Origin: a virus
IMG/VR virus record: IMGVR_UViG_3300032083_003479
Coordinates: 1-22,764 of that record
Length of the DNA: 22,764 nt
Strand: one strand, 5' to 3'
Positions 1-7,310 of this stretch are shown here, in pieces; positions within the stretch are counted from its first letter, which is position 1; every line of letters begins with the position of its first letter. Position numbers and translations under genes: made by a program. The notes below the pieces were generated by a model. It made no database searches. It was not told where the DNA came from and saw nothing but the letters and a program-made list of their open reading frames with translations.

Positions 1-10
1 GATTGCCCGC

Positions 11-38
11 TTGACGCCCGGCGCGATTGCCCTAGATA
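11..38 (+). promoter_or_regulatory. Sigma-70-type promoter of the tRNA-Val gene
   Basis: A -35 box TTGACG at 11-16 and a -10 box TAGATA at 33-38 are separated by 16 bp. They lie about 15 bp upstream of the first base of the tRNA (54). Position, spacing and match to consensus fit a host stable-RNA promoter. Because the tRNA is interrupted by the prophage, this promoter now fires into the phage end, towards the 3' end of the integrase gene. Confidence 0.6.
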
Positions 39-53
39 GGCCCGACCCCAAGG

Positions 54-91
54 GGGCGATTAGCTCAGTTGGTAGAGCGTCTCGTTTACAC
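54..91 (+). tRNA. 5' half of tRNA-Val(TAC), interrupted by prophage integration
   Basis: The sequence reads as an acceptor 5' strand (GGGCGAT, 54-60), a D arm (GCTC 63-66 paired with GAGC 75-78) and a 5' anticodon stem (TCTCG, 80-84). A seven-base loop TTTACAC (85-91) follows, with anticodon TAC at 87-89. After base 91 the match to a tRNA stops: the next five bases GGTGA pair with the stem at only three of five positions, and no variable loop, T arm (TTCGA) or 3' acceptor strand follows. The phage integrase ends just downstream, so this is the host part of an attachment site. The 3' half should sit at the other prophage end, outside the window, where a phage-borne 5' half may rebuild a working tRNA. 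Confidence 0.8.
80..91 (+). other. Left attachment site core (attL) in the tRNA-Val anticodon arm
   Basis: tRNA identity ends at base 91, at the 3' end of the anticodon loop. This places the strand-exchange region at or left of it. Tyrosine integrases commonly recombine within tRNA anticodon arms. The true core length cannot be set without the other prophage end, because the phage may share more of the 5' half. Confidence 0.55.
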
Positions 92-120
92 GGTGAGTGT
101 TGGAGGGGCGCTAGGGCGCA

Positions 121-150
121 GGAAAGCTAGGCTTTCCGCTTTTTCTTTTT
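121..150 (+). terminator. Intrinsic terminator at the phage edge, read on the plus strand
   Basis: A perfect 7-bp stem (GGAAAGC 121-127 and GCTTTCC 131-137) closes a 3-nt TAG loop. After two bases comes the T-rich tract 140-150 (five T, C, five T). It has the form of a Rho-independent terminator only for transcription coming from the tRNA promoter. On the minus strand the tract would be A-rich and on the wrong side. It overlaps the stop codon (127-129) and Lys-rich tail of the integrase gene, so it would stop antisense transcription into int. Confidence 0.65.
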
Positions 151-1197
151 CGATTGGTCGGGACTATGTCGGGACTCGCTCGCTTCGAGCGCATTGCGGA
201 CGTCGTCGTCCAGGACGTGCGCATAGCGCAGCGTCGTTTCGATCCGGCGGTGCTTGAGGGCTTCCTTGGCGGCTGCGAGCGAGCCGGTGGCGCGCACGAT
301 GCGCGTGCCGCGCGTGTGGCGCAGATCATGGATGCGCAAATTGTCGACGCCGGCATCGGCCTTCGCCTGTTCGAAGGGCTTGCGCAGGGCCGTCGCGGTC
401 AAGGGATAGCGCTTGCCGGCGCGGCGGTTTCCCCGACTTTTCTGGCAGACATAGGTGAAGACGAAGGGCTTGCCTTCATCGTCGTCGGCCTGGGGTTGGC
501 GCGCGATGATCTCGACCAGGGCCGTGGTGAGCGGACGCACGACAAAGTCGCCGCCCTTGATCCGGGTGATGGCCTGTTTGCGAGGCAGGTTGACGTCAGC
601 CCAGCACAGGCCGAGCACTTCACCCCGCCGCCATCCCGACTTGAGCAGGAATTCGACCGCGTCCGACACGTCGTTCCGCAGCGCAAGGAACAGCTTTTTC
701 TCTTCGGTATCCTCGAGCTCGCGCGGGGGCTTGCGGGGCACCTTCAGGAAGAGGCGGCCCCATTTGGGCATCGTCCCGATGTCATAGTCGCTGTCATCGG
801 CGTGGCGCCAGATCGCGCGGGCGTTTTCAATCTCACGATTGACGCTGGCATTGGCGCGGCCGTCGCGGCGCTTGGCGAAATAGACCTGGAGATCGCGCTG
901 CGAGATTTCGGACAGGAGCTTGCCCGCCCCGAGCCCTTCGACCAGGGCCGCGATCATGTAACGCATGGTCCGCCAACTGGGCGCGCGCTCAACATGTTCC
1001 TGATAGAGACCGGCGGCCTCATTCACGGTGATGGCCTGGCGCTGCTGATCGGGAAGGGCGGCGCGATGGCGCACGCGGCGCTCGAATTCTTCCGCCAGGC
1101 GCTTGGTGGTGCAGCCCGTCGAGCCGTAGTGGCGCCGGCCCCGGAACTGAAAATCATAGAGATAGTGGGGCTTGCCCTTGGGCTTGTAGACAGTCAC
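127..1197 (-). CDS. int: Phage tyrosine recombinase/integrase
   Basis: Site-specific tyrosine recombinase that would integrate and excise the prophage at the tRNA-Val site next to it. The N-terminus resembles the arm-binding start of phage integrases (VTVYKPKGKPHYLYDF). A SAM-like core-binding domain follows. The catalytic part shows the first Arg in SGWRRGEVLGL, the H-x-x-R box in IHDLRHTRGTR, a His in LKHRRIETT and the nucleophile Tyr in LRYAHV. The protein ends in a Lys-rich tail (SKKKKRKA). I chose the GTG at 1197, which lies 4 nt past the stop of the HTH gene and has a GGTGA upstream. A longer GTG start at 1242, overlapping that gene by 41 nt, is possible (371 aa instead of 356). It is the last gene of the leftward early operon. 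Confidence 0.93.
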   Translation of the reverse strand: MTVYKPKGKPHYLYDFQFRGRRHYGSTGCTTKRLAEEFERRVRHRAALPDQQRQAITVNEAAGLYQEHVERAPSWRTMRYMIAALVEGLGAGKLLSEISQRDLQVYFAKRRDGRANASVNREIENARAIWRHADDSDYDIGTMPKWGRLFLKVPRKPPRELEDTEEKKLFLALRNDVSDAVEFLLKSGWRRGEVLGLCWADVNLPRKQAITRIKGGDFVVRPLTTALVEIIARQPQADDDEGKPFVFTYVCQKSRGNRRAGKRYPLTATALRKPFEQAKADAGVDNLRIHDLRHTRGTRIVRATGSLAAAKEALKHRRIETTLRYAHVLDDDVRNALEASESRHSPDQSKKKKRKA

Positions 1198-1201
1198 GCA
1201 T

Positions 1202-1483
1202 TCACCGGCCGGGATTGCGCTCCGTAAAGGGGATGATGACACGTTCGCCGGCGCGGCGCTGCACGGATGTCCTGCGAGTAGGCGGGGCTGGAGCGCATGC
1301 GGGTGTCACCTGCCGGAGTTGCTCGACATATGATTCGAGGTCCGCGACAGTGTAGCGAACCGCCCGACCAATCAAGATATAGTGAAGCTGCCCCGCCTGA
1401 CGGGCCTTGCGCAGGGTTTTCGCGCACACACGCATGCGCTTCCTTGCTTCCTCCTCCGTCAAGAGTATCGCGTGATCGCTCAT
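1202..1483 (-). CDS. Excisionase-like helix-turn-helix DNA-binding protein
   Basis: A 93-aa protein with a MerR/HTH_17-type winged helix at residues 8-58. Landmarks are LTEEEARKRMRVCAKTLRKA, then a short wing (ILIGRAVRYTVADLESYVEQL). This is the fold used by many phage excisionases and by AlpA-like activators. It sits directly before the integrase, so a recombination directionality factor is the natural reading, though regulation of int transcription cannot be excluded. The tail after residue 60 is Pro/Arg-rich and low in complexity. The ATG at 1483 overlaps the stop of the upstream gene in an ATGA, indicating translational coupling. Confidence 0.75.
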   Translation of the reverse strand: MSDHAILLTEEEARKRMRVCAKTLRKARQAGQLHYILIGRAVRYTVADLESYVEQLRQVTPACAPAPPTRRTSVQRRAGERVIIPFTERNPGR

Positions 1484-2013
1484 GCCGCCCTCTTTTGCTG
1501 GACAGTCGCGCGGAGCTGGCGGTGAAAGGCGAGATAATCGCCAATTCCATGGAAGAGACCGGGCCAGCCCGCCTGTTCGGAACGATACCAGTCGCGCAAT
1601 TCCTCGATCCGCCCGCGCCGATGGTGAAGGTCCAATATGGTTTCAACCGCGTCGCCATGGCGATCGCGCAGGCGGGCGATGTCGGCCCCCTCGACACAGT
1701 CGCGGCGCACCGCTTCGGCCGATCCCCTGATCTCCTTCGCCAAAGCGGCATTATGGCGCTGGATCGCTTCAGTGAGCGCGGCGATCTTGTCGCCGATCGA
1801 CGCGGCATCATCCTTTGCCCCTTCACCAGTAAGGGCGAAGCGCCAGTCGGCGACGATCGCCTGCCATGTTCGGATTTCGGACGCCGCAGCCTTTTCCTCA
1901 AGGCGGCCAGATGCGACCAGCGCGGGATATTGGCGCTGGCGGCGATCGAGCGCGGCTTGTGCTTCTGAAAGCAGCGGCATGAAGCGGGCGCAGATATTTG
2001 CGGCAGGATCCAT
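1480..2013 (-). CDS. Helical phage protein of unknown function
   Basis: A 177-aa protein I do not recognise. It is rich in Ala, Arg, Glu and Leu, with long predicted helices that look coiled-coil-like: SEAQAALDRRQRQYPALVA near the start, and DKIAALTEAIQRHNAALAKE around residues 74-93. There is no signal peptide, membrane segment or Cys motif. The start ATG (2011-2013) shares one base with the TGA of the methyltransferase (TGATG), and the gene ends in an ATGA overlap with the excisionase-like gene. It is therefore translated as part of the early operon. A role in DNA metabolism or methylation control is possible only by position. Confidence 0.75.
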   Translation of the reverse strand: MDPAANICARFMPLLSEAQAALDRRQRQYPALVASGRLEEKAAASEIRTWQAIVADWRFALTGEGAKDDAASIGDKIAALTEAIQRHNAALAKEIRGSAEAVRRDCVEGADIARLRDRHGDAVETILDLHHRRGRIEELRDWYRSEQAGWPGLFHGIGDYLAFHRQLRATVQQKRAA

Positions 2014-2771
2014 CAGCCCAGTTCCTCGATCGCTGCCCGGATCCTTGCGACGGCGGTTTTGAAATGTGCGGCATCGCGCTCAATACCGACGAAGCGCTTG
2101 CCGGCGCGTATGGCGGCGACGCCGGTTGAGCCGGTGCCCATGAACGGGTCGCAAATCCTGTTACCCGCGACGTTTCGGATAATCTTTGCCATAAGCTCAT
2201 CGGGCTTCGTAGTCGGATGATCGAAGCGTGCCGCGCCGCGAGGGCTGGTTATCCGGCTGACCCGCAGTTTGTCATTCGCTTGCCCCTGCGGATGAAAGCC
2301 CCGATTCCAGGCGTGGACATAGAATTCCACGTCAGGCCGGTAATGTTTGTTGGCGACCGGTTGCGGGTTCGTTTTTTGCCAAACGCATAGCGCGTGGCGA
2401 TAGAAGCCCTGGACCCGCGCGAGCAGCTGGGCCAGCTGGTCATTATGGGCAAAGACGATCGCGGATCCGCACCGGGCCGGATCGATGATGTCCATGTCGA
2501 AACCGCGATGCAGATCGTTGGCGATCAGGCGGTCGAAGTTCGGTCGCCGCTTGCGATAGTGGCCCGCGCCGGTGGCACGAATGAGATAGGGCGGATCCAT
2601 GACGTCGGCATCCATGAAGCCCAAGCCGGGGCGGATGGCATAGGCGTCGCCGCAATAGAGCGTCGCCAGAGGTGCTTCGATCGCTCCAATGGTGACGGCT
2701 GTGATGTCATTTTCAGACGCGGCCGCGTCAAACCCAATGAGCGTGGGCTGATAGGGGTGTAAGCTAGTCAT
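2013..2771 (-). CDS. Orphan DNA adenine/cytosine-N4 methyltransferase
   Basis: S-adenosylmethionine-dependent amino-methyltransferase of 252 aa. The catalytic motif IV is DPPY at residues 59-62. The C-terminal half has HPTTKP (185-190), the SAM-binding loop DPFMGTGSTG (208-217) and FVGIE (227-231). The order, catalytic motif before SAM motif, is that of the beta class (N6-adenine or N4-cytosine; DPPY favours adenine). No restriction endonuclease lies beside it, so it is an orphan phage enzyme. It may protect phage DNA from host restriction or mark it for control of replication or packaging. The target sequence cannot be read from the protein. The start ATG at 2771 is 13 nt after the upstream stop. 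Confidence 0.9.
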   Translation of the reverse strand: MTSLHPYQPTLIGFDAAASENDITAVTIGAIEAPLATLYCGDAYAIRPGLGFMDADVMDPPYLIRATGAGHYRKRRPNFDRLIANDLHRGFDMDIIDPARCGSAIVFAHNDQLAQLLARVQGFYRHALCVWQKTNPQPVANKHYRPDVEFYVHAWNRGFHPQGQANDKLRVSRITSPRGAARFDHPTTKPDELMAKIIRNVAGNRICDPFMGTGSTGVAAIRAGKRFVGIERDAAHFKTAVARIRAAIEELG

Positions 2772-2784
2772 GGGCTGGGCCGTT

Positions 2785-2970
2785 TCACTTTTCTAAGAGG
2801 AGGCCGCCGCTGACTCCGCCCAGGGTGGCGTCGATCGTCGGGCGGGTGGGTTTGAAGGTGGGGACCAGGCGCGCGCCGGCGGCGATCATCGCGAGCTGTT
2901 CCTCGAGCGAGCGGGCGCGGCGGCGGGTGGCGCGCGCCGGGGCGGCATCGTTGGTCGGGGCGCTATCCAT
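2785..2970 (-). CDS. Small basic phage protein, unknown
   Basis: A 61-aa protein with an Arg-rich segment (ARATRRRARSLEEQL, residues 12-26) followed by a short helix and a Gly/Leu-rich end. I do not recognise it. The ATG at 2970 is preferred over a start at 2997 because it forms a TGATG junction with the upstream gene, the same coupling used throughout this operon. The basic stretch suggests nucleic-acid contact, but this is a guess. Confidence 0.6.
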   Translation of the reverse strand: MDSAPTNDAAPARATRRRARSLEEQLAMIAAGARLVPTFKPTRPTIDATLGGVSGGLLLEK

Positions 2971-3209
2971 CAGGCGTCCCCCCTTTCGCCGTGCCAATGG
3001 TATCGAGATGGCGGCGTGGCGTTCACGCGGTGGCGGGCGAGCATCTGGAGGGCGCCGTCATTGTCGTCGAGCGATTGGGCGAGATCGAGCGCGCGGCGGG
3101 GGCTGTAGCCCTGGAGCGTCAGCGCGCGGCAGAATTCGTCGCGGTCAGCCTGGAGGACGGGGACGGGGCGCGCGGCGCTGGCGAATTCGAGCAATTCAAA
3201 TTGGGTCAT
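2970..3209 (-). CDS. Small early phage protein, unknown
   Basis: A 79-aa soluble protein starting MTQFELLEFASAARPVPVL. A helical middle resembles UBA-like or short HTH folds (LTLQGYSPRRALDLAQSLDDNDGALQMLARHR), but I cannot assign a family. The ATG at 3209 overlaps the upstream stop in an ATGA, and the gene ends in a TGATG. It is a real member of the operon by coupling and by absence of any better reading frame. Confidence 0.65.
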   Translation of the reverse strand: MTQFELLEFASAARPVPVLQADRDEFCRALTLQGYSPRRALDLAQSLDDNDGALQMLARHRVNATPPSRYHWHGERGDA

Positions 3210-3406
3210 GACCGGCCTTTCCGCGCATGGAGGGCGGCGCGCAGTTCGAGATTGTCGCGCTGGAGCCGCTGGAGCGTGGTGCGGTAGGCGGTGTTGCTGC
3301 GGATCAGGGCGCGGACGTCTTCGGCGCGGCCGAGTTCGCCCAGCCCGGCGAGATGGTCGGCCGCCTGTCTTGCGAGATTTACGGTGCGAACGGCACGTTC
3401 CGTCAT
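3206..3406 (-). CDS. Small helical early phage protein, unknown
   Basis: A 66-aa protein, largely helical and rich in Leu, Arg and Ala, with a heptad-like C-terminal part (TTLQRLQRDNLELRAALHARK) that suggests a short coiled coil. A longer frame starting at 3478 exists. The ATG at 3406 is chosen because it overlaps the upstream stop as ATGA (3403-3406) and because the extra N-terminus would overlap the preceding gene heavily. No known family is recognised. Confidence 0.6.
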   Translation of the reverse strand: MTERAVRTVNLARQAADHLAGLGELGRAEDVRALIRSNTAYRTTLQRLQRDNLELRAALHARKGRS

Positions 3407-3555
3407 GGGAGCAACCTTTCGATCAGGGCATCTGCCGCGAGGCAGAGCCAGTGGAGCAGGGGGAAGGCGAAGAGCCACAGGGCCGCGAGACCGACGCAGC
3501 CGGCAAAGCGGGCGGCGGGATGGGCCATGCAGGCGCGCAGATCGACGCCGGGCAT
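3403..3555 (-). CDS. Small single-pass membrane protein
   Basis: A 50-aa protein with one clear hydrophobic helix at about residues 17-41 (FAGCVGLAALWLFAFPLLHW and on). It starts at the ATG at 3555, one base after the TGA of the upstream gene, and ends in an ATGA overlap with the next. The frame stays open further upstream to 3867, but that part is a Pro/Arg-rich shadow of the neighbouring gene. A membrane microprotein inside an early operon could affect the host envelope or block other phages. Nothing in the sequence proves that. Confidence 0.55.
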   Translation of the reverse strand: MPGVDLRACMAHPAARFAGCVGLAALWLFAFPLLHWLCLAADALIERLLP

Positions 3556-3556
3556 G

Positions 3557-3871
3557 TCAGGACAGCGGTCGCGTGGGGCGGGTGCGCCGGTAAAGGGGGC
3601 TGCGCGTCCGACCGACGCCCGCATAGCCGTCCTTGTGCCAGCCCAGATCCTGCATGATGCGGACAAGATGGCTGTTGTCGCTGTAGCGGGGGATGCAGTC
3701 ATGGGTGGCGGCGGTGGCGAGGGCGATGCCCAGATCGCGAAGCGCGACGGCATCGACGTTCCGAAGCAAGGCGGCGGCGTAGAGCGCGATGCGCGCGGTG
3801 GCGCGTTCCGTCCGGGTGATGACAGCCGGTTTGGGCGGCGTGGTGGACGGGCGAAGCGGGGTGACATTCAT
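3557..3871 (-). CDS. Early phage protein, unknown, possibly DNA-binding
   Basis: A 104-aa protein. The middle is helical (TARIALYAAALLRNVDAVALRD). The C-terminal part, YSDNSHLVRIMQDLGWHKDGY followed by a basic RSPLYRR, has the look of a small winged-helix-like unit with a basic wing, but I cannot name a family. The start is ATG 3871 with an AAAGGA Shine-Dalgarno sequence 8 nt upstream. There is a 22-nt gap to the upstream gene, so this gene has its own ribosome binding site rather than relying on coupling. Confidence 0.6.
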   Translation of the reverse strand: MNVTPLRPSTTPPKPAVITRTERATARIALYAAALLRNVDAVALRDLGIALATAATHDCIPRYSDNSHLVRIMQDLGWHKDGYAGVGRTRSPLYRRTRPTRPLS

Positions 3872-3893
3872 GTGCTGGATCCTTTCGGCAAGA

Positions 3894-4202
3894 TCAGTCC
3901 TGTTCGCCCAGCAGGCGCTGGTGATTGGCGAATGCCTGTTGCGCGGTGACGGGCGGGAAGCCCCGGCCCAGGCGATTGGCGCGGGCAGACAGGCGGCGGC
4001 TTTCGGAAGCGAGATTGTCGGCCAGGAGCCGGCCCCCTTCCTTTTGCAGGGCGCGCCAGGCGGGGCGGTCGCCAGACCGGTAGGCGGCGATCAGCGCCAG
4101 CGTCAGGCGGCGCGGCAGGACGGCAAAGCAGCGGGCGCAGACGCGCTGCCAGCGGAAACGGTTGCGGGTGCAGCCGGTGACGTCGCAGCGATGCTTAGCC
4201 AT
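3894..4202 (-). CDS. Small Cys-containing phage protein, probable zinc binder
   Basis: A 102-aa protein that begins MAKHRCDVTGC and carries four cysteines within the first 25 residues (C6, C11, C22, C25), a probable zinc knuckle. A basic helical body follows (RRLTLALIAAYRSGDRPAW and on). The ATG at 4202 overlaps the preceding gene by 8 nt. A longer frame to 4373 has no Cys or order in the added part and is a shadow. Function is unknown; DNA or RNA binding is plausible given the zinc site and charge. Confidence 0.65.
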   Translation of the reverse strand: MAKHRCDVTGCTRNRFRWQRVCARCFAVLPRRLTLALIAAYRSGDRPAWRALQKEGGRLLADNLASESRRLSARANRLGRGFPPVTAQQAFANHQRLLGEQD

Positions 4203-4389
4203 GATGCCGCCCCTTCGTGCCGGTGCAATCGGGGCAGATCGCGCCGCCGGCGACGGCCTTCCATGTTTCGGGCAAGGTGCCATCGGGCGAGTGATTTTCG
4301 ACCTGGCAGCGGGCGCAGATGACGGTGCGGGTATGCGGCATTGTGAGCGGCGCGCGCTGATCGCGCGCCGCAATGCGGTGCTTGGTCAC
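4195..4389 (-). CDS. Small zinc-ribbon protein
   Basis: A 64-aa protein with two CxxC pairs: CARC around residues 26-29 and CPDC around 52-55. This spacing is typical of a zinc ribbon. It starts with GTG at 4389, sharing GTGA with the stop of the primase-helicase gene, so it is translationally coupled to the replication protein. An in-frame ATG at 4341 is an alternative start. It may be an accessory of replication or transcription; the family is not recognised. Confidence 0.65.
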   Translation of the reverse strand: MTKHRIAARDQRAPLTMPHTRTVICARCQVENHSPDGTLPETWKAVAGGAICPDCTGTKGRHHG

Positions 4390-7028
4390 AGGACATTCTC
4401 CGGGTTTTGAGGGTTTTCGAAGACCCAGCAGCGCACCACCTGCCCTGCGGGGTTGTTCACATTTTCGCTGGCGCCCAGGAATTTGCGGGACTTGGATCCG
4501 CGCAGCAGCTTCTTGAGCTTGTCGATGTCAGGCGGGATGATGCCCGCATTGCGGCAGCGGGATTCGAATTCGACCAGGCGAATGGCGATCTTGCCGGGAT
4601 CGCGATGCTGATTGATGGATTTGCCTTCGTCGTGATCGGTCAGCTTTTCGCGATCGAGCAGGAATTCCACCTGTTCCCAGAAGCGCGCGACCAAGGGATG
4701 GTCGCCGCCGCAGGATTGCTGGCGGTCCAGCGCCATGCCGTCGACCAGCTGCAAGGTTTCGGCGATCCATTCGGGACGGATGGACGGGAAGAGGTGCGGC
4801 AGCGCCTCGACAGCGGCGGCGAGCTGCGAATGCGTCTTGATCGGGCGGCTGTTGACCAGGCCGGGCACGCGGCGCGGCATGTCACGATCATGGGCGGCGA
4901 AGCGGTCGAAGAAGAAGGGGAGGAATTTGGCTTCGTTGCGGACGACATGGACGACGGTGCCCGACACTTCCTCCATCGGCCAGGTTTCGAGGCGAATGGC
5001 GGCGTCCTTGGTCGCTTCGGACCAGCGCGCCTTGTCGATCGCCATCGACATGAGGCGTTCGAGCACGGCGGGGTGCGCGTCGATCCGCTCATTCTGCATG
5101 AGGTAGATCGCGCCCAGGAAAGGCGGTTCCGACGTTTCATAGCCGCCGGATTTCTGGCCCAGGCCGCGCGGGGAGCGACCGCCATAGAGGACCAGCAATT
5201 CGTTATAGTCGAACTGGCGCGTGCCGGTGCGCTTGTCATCGTCGCGGCCGCCCTCGATCAGGCCGACGGGCAGGTTCGCGACCTTGAGCAGGCTGCGCGC
5301 GATAAAGGCGGGTGTGCCCTTGTTGGGATCGAAGCCTTCGTAGCCGGACCGCCCCGCGAGCTTCCACATGAATTCGACCAGGGTGGATTTGCCCGAGCCC
5401 GGCGGCCCGGTCAGTTCCAGGAAACCAAGCGATTTATGTTTCTCGCGGATCTGGACCGCGAAAAAGCTCATGACGAAGAAAGCGAGCGTGATCAGCCCCT
5501 TGGGGCCGTAAGCGGTCCAGACGTCATCGACCCATGCAAAGGCGATGCGATCGGGATCATATTGGATATCGAGCAGGCGTTCGGCGCTGCGCAGCTTCAC
5601 CGCCTGCTGGCCGAAATCGAAATAATTTTCGCTGTTTAGCTTTTCGATGCGGCCTTCCCGCACGGCGAAGTCGCCAAAAAGCCAGGCCCGATGCGGGGCC
5701 GAATAGCCAGTGAAGGGGATGGGCTCGACCACCTTGAGCTTGCGCGTCTGGTTGCGCATCAAGCGGTCCAGCTGTTCGCCCGAGCCGCTCCACATGCCAG
5801 CGAAGTCCATCAGCCGTTTCTTGAATTCGCCCGAGCTGGCGCAGGCAGCGGCGCTGAAACGCGCCTTTTCCGTGCCCTGATCCGGGAAGTCGATCTGGAA
5901 GAAATAATTGGTTTCGTCGGCAATCGCGTCGCGTTCGCGGTAGAGCATGCGGAAGGCGCAGTTGGCGATTTCCTCGACGATCAGTTCATGCTGTTCGTCC
6001 TTCCAGCTGCTGCGGCACCACCAGAGGCGATTGCCGTGGCGGAAGTCGAAGCTGGCCAGCGCCTTCTTGTCGAAGATGAGGCGCGCCTTTTCGCGCGGCT
6101 TTTTCGCCAGGGTGACGTCGCCGTTCCAGCAATAGTCGGCGATCATTTCGGGCGACAGGGGGGCCCTGTCCCGATCGCCCTTCCACTGTTGATGGCGCAG
6201 GAGGAGGTCGTTCCAGTCCAAGGTGGTGCCTTCGCCATCGGGGCGGACCTGGGCAGCGCTGGCGGGCCAGCCTTCGTCGGCCGCGCGGTCGACGAATTTG
6301 CGGGTCCATTTCACGCCGGCGGCACCGGGGTCGAAGGCGAAGACCAGTTCGGGCCTGGTCGGCCGCTTGATGGCGCGCAGGGCGTCGTTCAGCTGGGCGA
6401 GGAAATGTTCGGGCCAATAGTTGCAGGACATGGCCGACACCGCGAGCAGGCCCGCGCCCTGGAACAGCGCCTGGGCATTGAAGATCCCTTCGGTGATGAA
6501 GATGCGATCGGCCTGGGCGCAGTCCTGCATCGTGACATGCGGGGGCATCCAGACATGGCCGCCGGGCTTGCCGCCCTTCTTGAAATGCGCCTTTTTCCCA
6601 AAGCGACCGGGGCGGTCGATGATCCGTTCCCACCAGGTGTCGCCGATCGGGAAGCGCACGGTCGCGGCCGACTGGTTGGTTTCGGGATCGTGGTAGACTT
6701 CCTGGCTATAGGCGCCGCGCAGATATTGGAGGTCGAAGCCCCGTTCGTGCAGCAGATAAGCATCGGCGGCGGCGGTGGGGTTGACGTCGGTCGTGGGGAA
6801 GCGGCGCGACCAATCCTCAAACAAGTCGGGCAGGAGGTTGCGGACGCTGCCCTCATAGCCGCAGCGTTCCTCTCGCGAACAGCGGACGATCTTGGGGTTT
6901 TTGGCCGAACAATATAGTTCCCACTGTTTGCAGTCAGGGCATTGCCCTTCCTGCATCCATTCGCCCTTGGGCTTTCGGAAGCGGAAGCGGTCCTGCAGGG
7001 ATTTGAGGATCTGGGCTTCTAGGTTCAC
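4386..7028 (-). CDS. Toprim primase-helicase (phage replication protein)
   Basis: An 880-aa replication protein. The N-terminus has a CHC2-like zinc-binding region with C30 and C33 and more cysteines at 40, 50 and 56. A Toprim-like domain follows, with the acidic ITEG at 178-181, FAFDPG at 230-235 (the usual DxD pair appears as D-P-G) and a further acidic DWND at 271-274. The C-terminal half holds a P-loop, GPPGSGKST at 541-549, for the helicase ATPase. The combination fits a fused primase-helicase that unwinds and primes the phage origin. The start is GTG 7028, in a GTGA overlap with the upstream gene. It is the largest gene of the early operon. The origin itself is not identified. Confidence 0.88.
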   Translation of the reverse strand: MNLEAQILKSLQDRFRFRKPKGEWMQEGQCPDCKQWELYCSAKNPKIVRCSREERCGYEGSVRNLLPDLFEDWSRRFPTTDVNPTAAADAYLLHERGFDLQYLRGAYSQEVYHDPETNQSAATVRFPIGDTWWERIIDRPGRFGKKAHFKKGGKPGGHVWMPPHVTMQDCAQADRIFITEGIFNAQALFQGAGLLAVSAMSCNYWPEHFLAQLNDALRAIKRPTRPELVFAFDPGAAGVKWTRKFVDRAADEGWPASAAQVRPDGEGTTLDWNDLLLRHQQWKGDRDRAPLSPEMIADYCWNGDVTLAKKPREKARLIFDKKALASFDFRHGNRLWWCRSSWKDEQHELIVEEIANCAFRMLYRERDAIADETNYFFQIDFPDQGTEKARFSAAACASSGEFKKRLMDFAGMWSGSGEQLDRLMRNQTRKLKVVEPIPFTGYSAPHRAWLFGDFAVREGRIEKLNSENYFDFGQQAVKLRSAERLLDIQYDPDRIAFAWVDDVWTAYGPKGLITLAFFVMSFFAVQIREKHKSLGFLELTGPPGSGKSTLVEFMWKLAGRSGYEGFDPNKGTPAFIARSLLKVANLPVGLIEGGRDDDKRTGTRQFDYNELLVLYGGRSPRGLGQKSGGYETSEPPFLGAIYLMQNERIDAHPAVLERLMSMAIDKARWSEATKDAAIRLETWPMEEVSGTVVHVVRNEAKFLPFFFDRFAAHDRDMPRRVPGLVNSRPIKTHSQLAAAVEALPHLFPSIRPEWIAETLQLVDGMALDRQQSCGGDHPLVARFWEQVEFLLDREKLTDHDEGKSINQHRDPGKIAIRLVEFESRCRNAGIIPPDIDKLKKLLRGSKSRKFLGASENVNNPAGQVVRCWVFENPQNPENVL

Positions 7029-7300
7029 CGGGGCGCGCCCCCCGTGACCAGGCGGAGGGTCGGCGCGGCGCGCGGGGCGCGGATGGGGTAAGGGCCGGTA
7101 TAAGGGCGGGCGGGGCCACGCGCAGGATCCGCGCAGGCCCCGCAGAGACGGACGAAGCCACGGTCATTCTGGAAGGCGTCGAACAGGGTGCGATAGCGGC
7201 CGCCGCATCCGTCGCAGGCAGGCATATGGCGCAAGTCAGTAGGCAAAGCGTCCCCCTCGGCCGCAACACGGCCGTCAGTCAGTTCTGGTTTTCGGTGCAA
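7025..7300 (-). CDS. Small zinc-finger-like phage protein
   Basis: A protein of up to 91 aa with CDGC (residues 29-32) and CGAC (53-56), a four-Cys zinc site similar to small phage regulators. The C-terminus is Pro/Arg-rich. The longest start is TTG at 7300. A TTG at 7246 behind a GAGGGGGA stretch, or the ATG at 7225, could be the true start, and all keep the Cys pairs. It ends in a GTGA overlap with the primase-helicase gene. Function unknown. Confidence 0.6.
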   Translation of the reverse strand: MHRKPELTDGRVAAEGDALPTDLRHMPACDGCGGRYRTLFDAFQNDRGFVRLCGACADPARGPARPYTGPYPIRAPRAAPTLRLVTGGAPR

Positions 7301-7310
7301 TTTCCGGCGG

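Noticed and set aside
154-1227. Long plus-strand open frame (357 aa) opposite the integrase gene
   Set aside because: It is the high-GC antisense shadow of int; no domain, no ribosome binding site, Ala/Gly/Arg-rich composition.
2013-2771. Restriction-modification system
   Set aside because: The methyltransferase has no endonuclease gene next to it; the neighbours are a helical protein and tiny unknown genes.
4407-6917. Two plus-strand frames of about 410 aa opposite the primase-helicase gene
   Set aside because: Both mirror the minus-strand coding frame. The minus strand has Walker A, Toprim and zinc motifs, while these have none.
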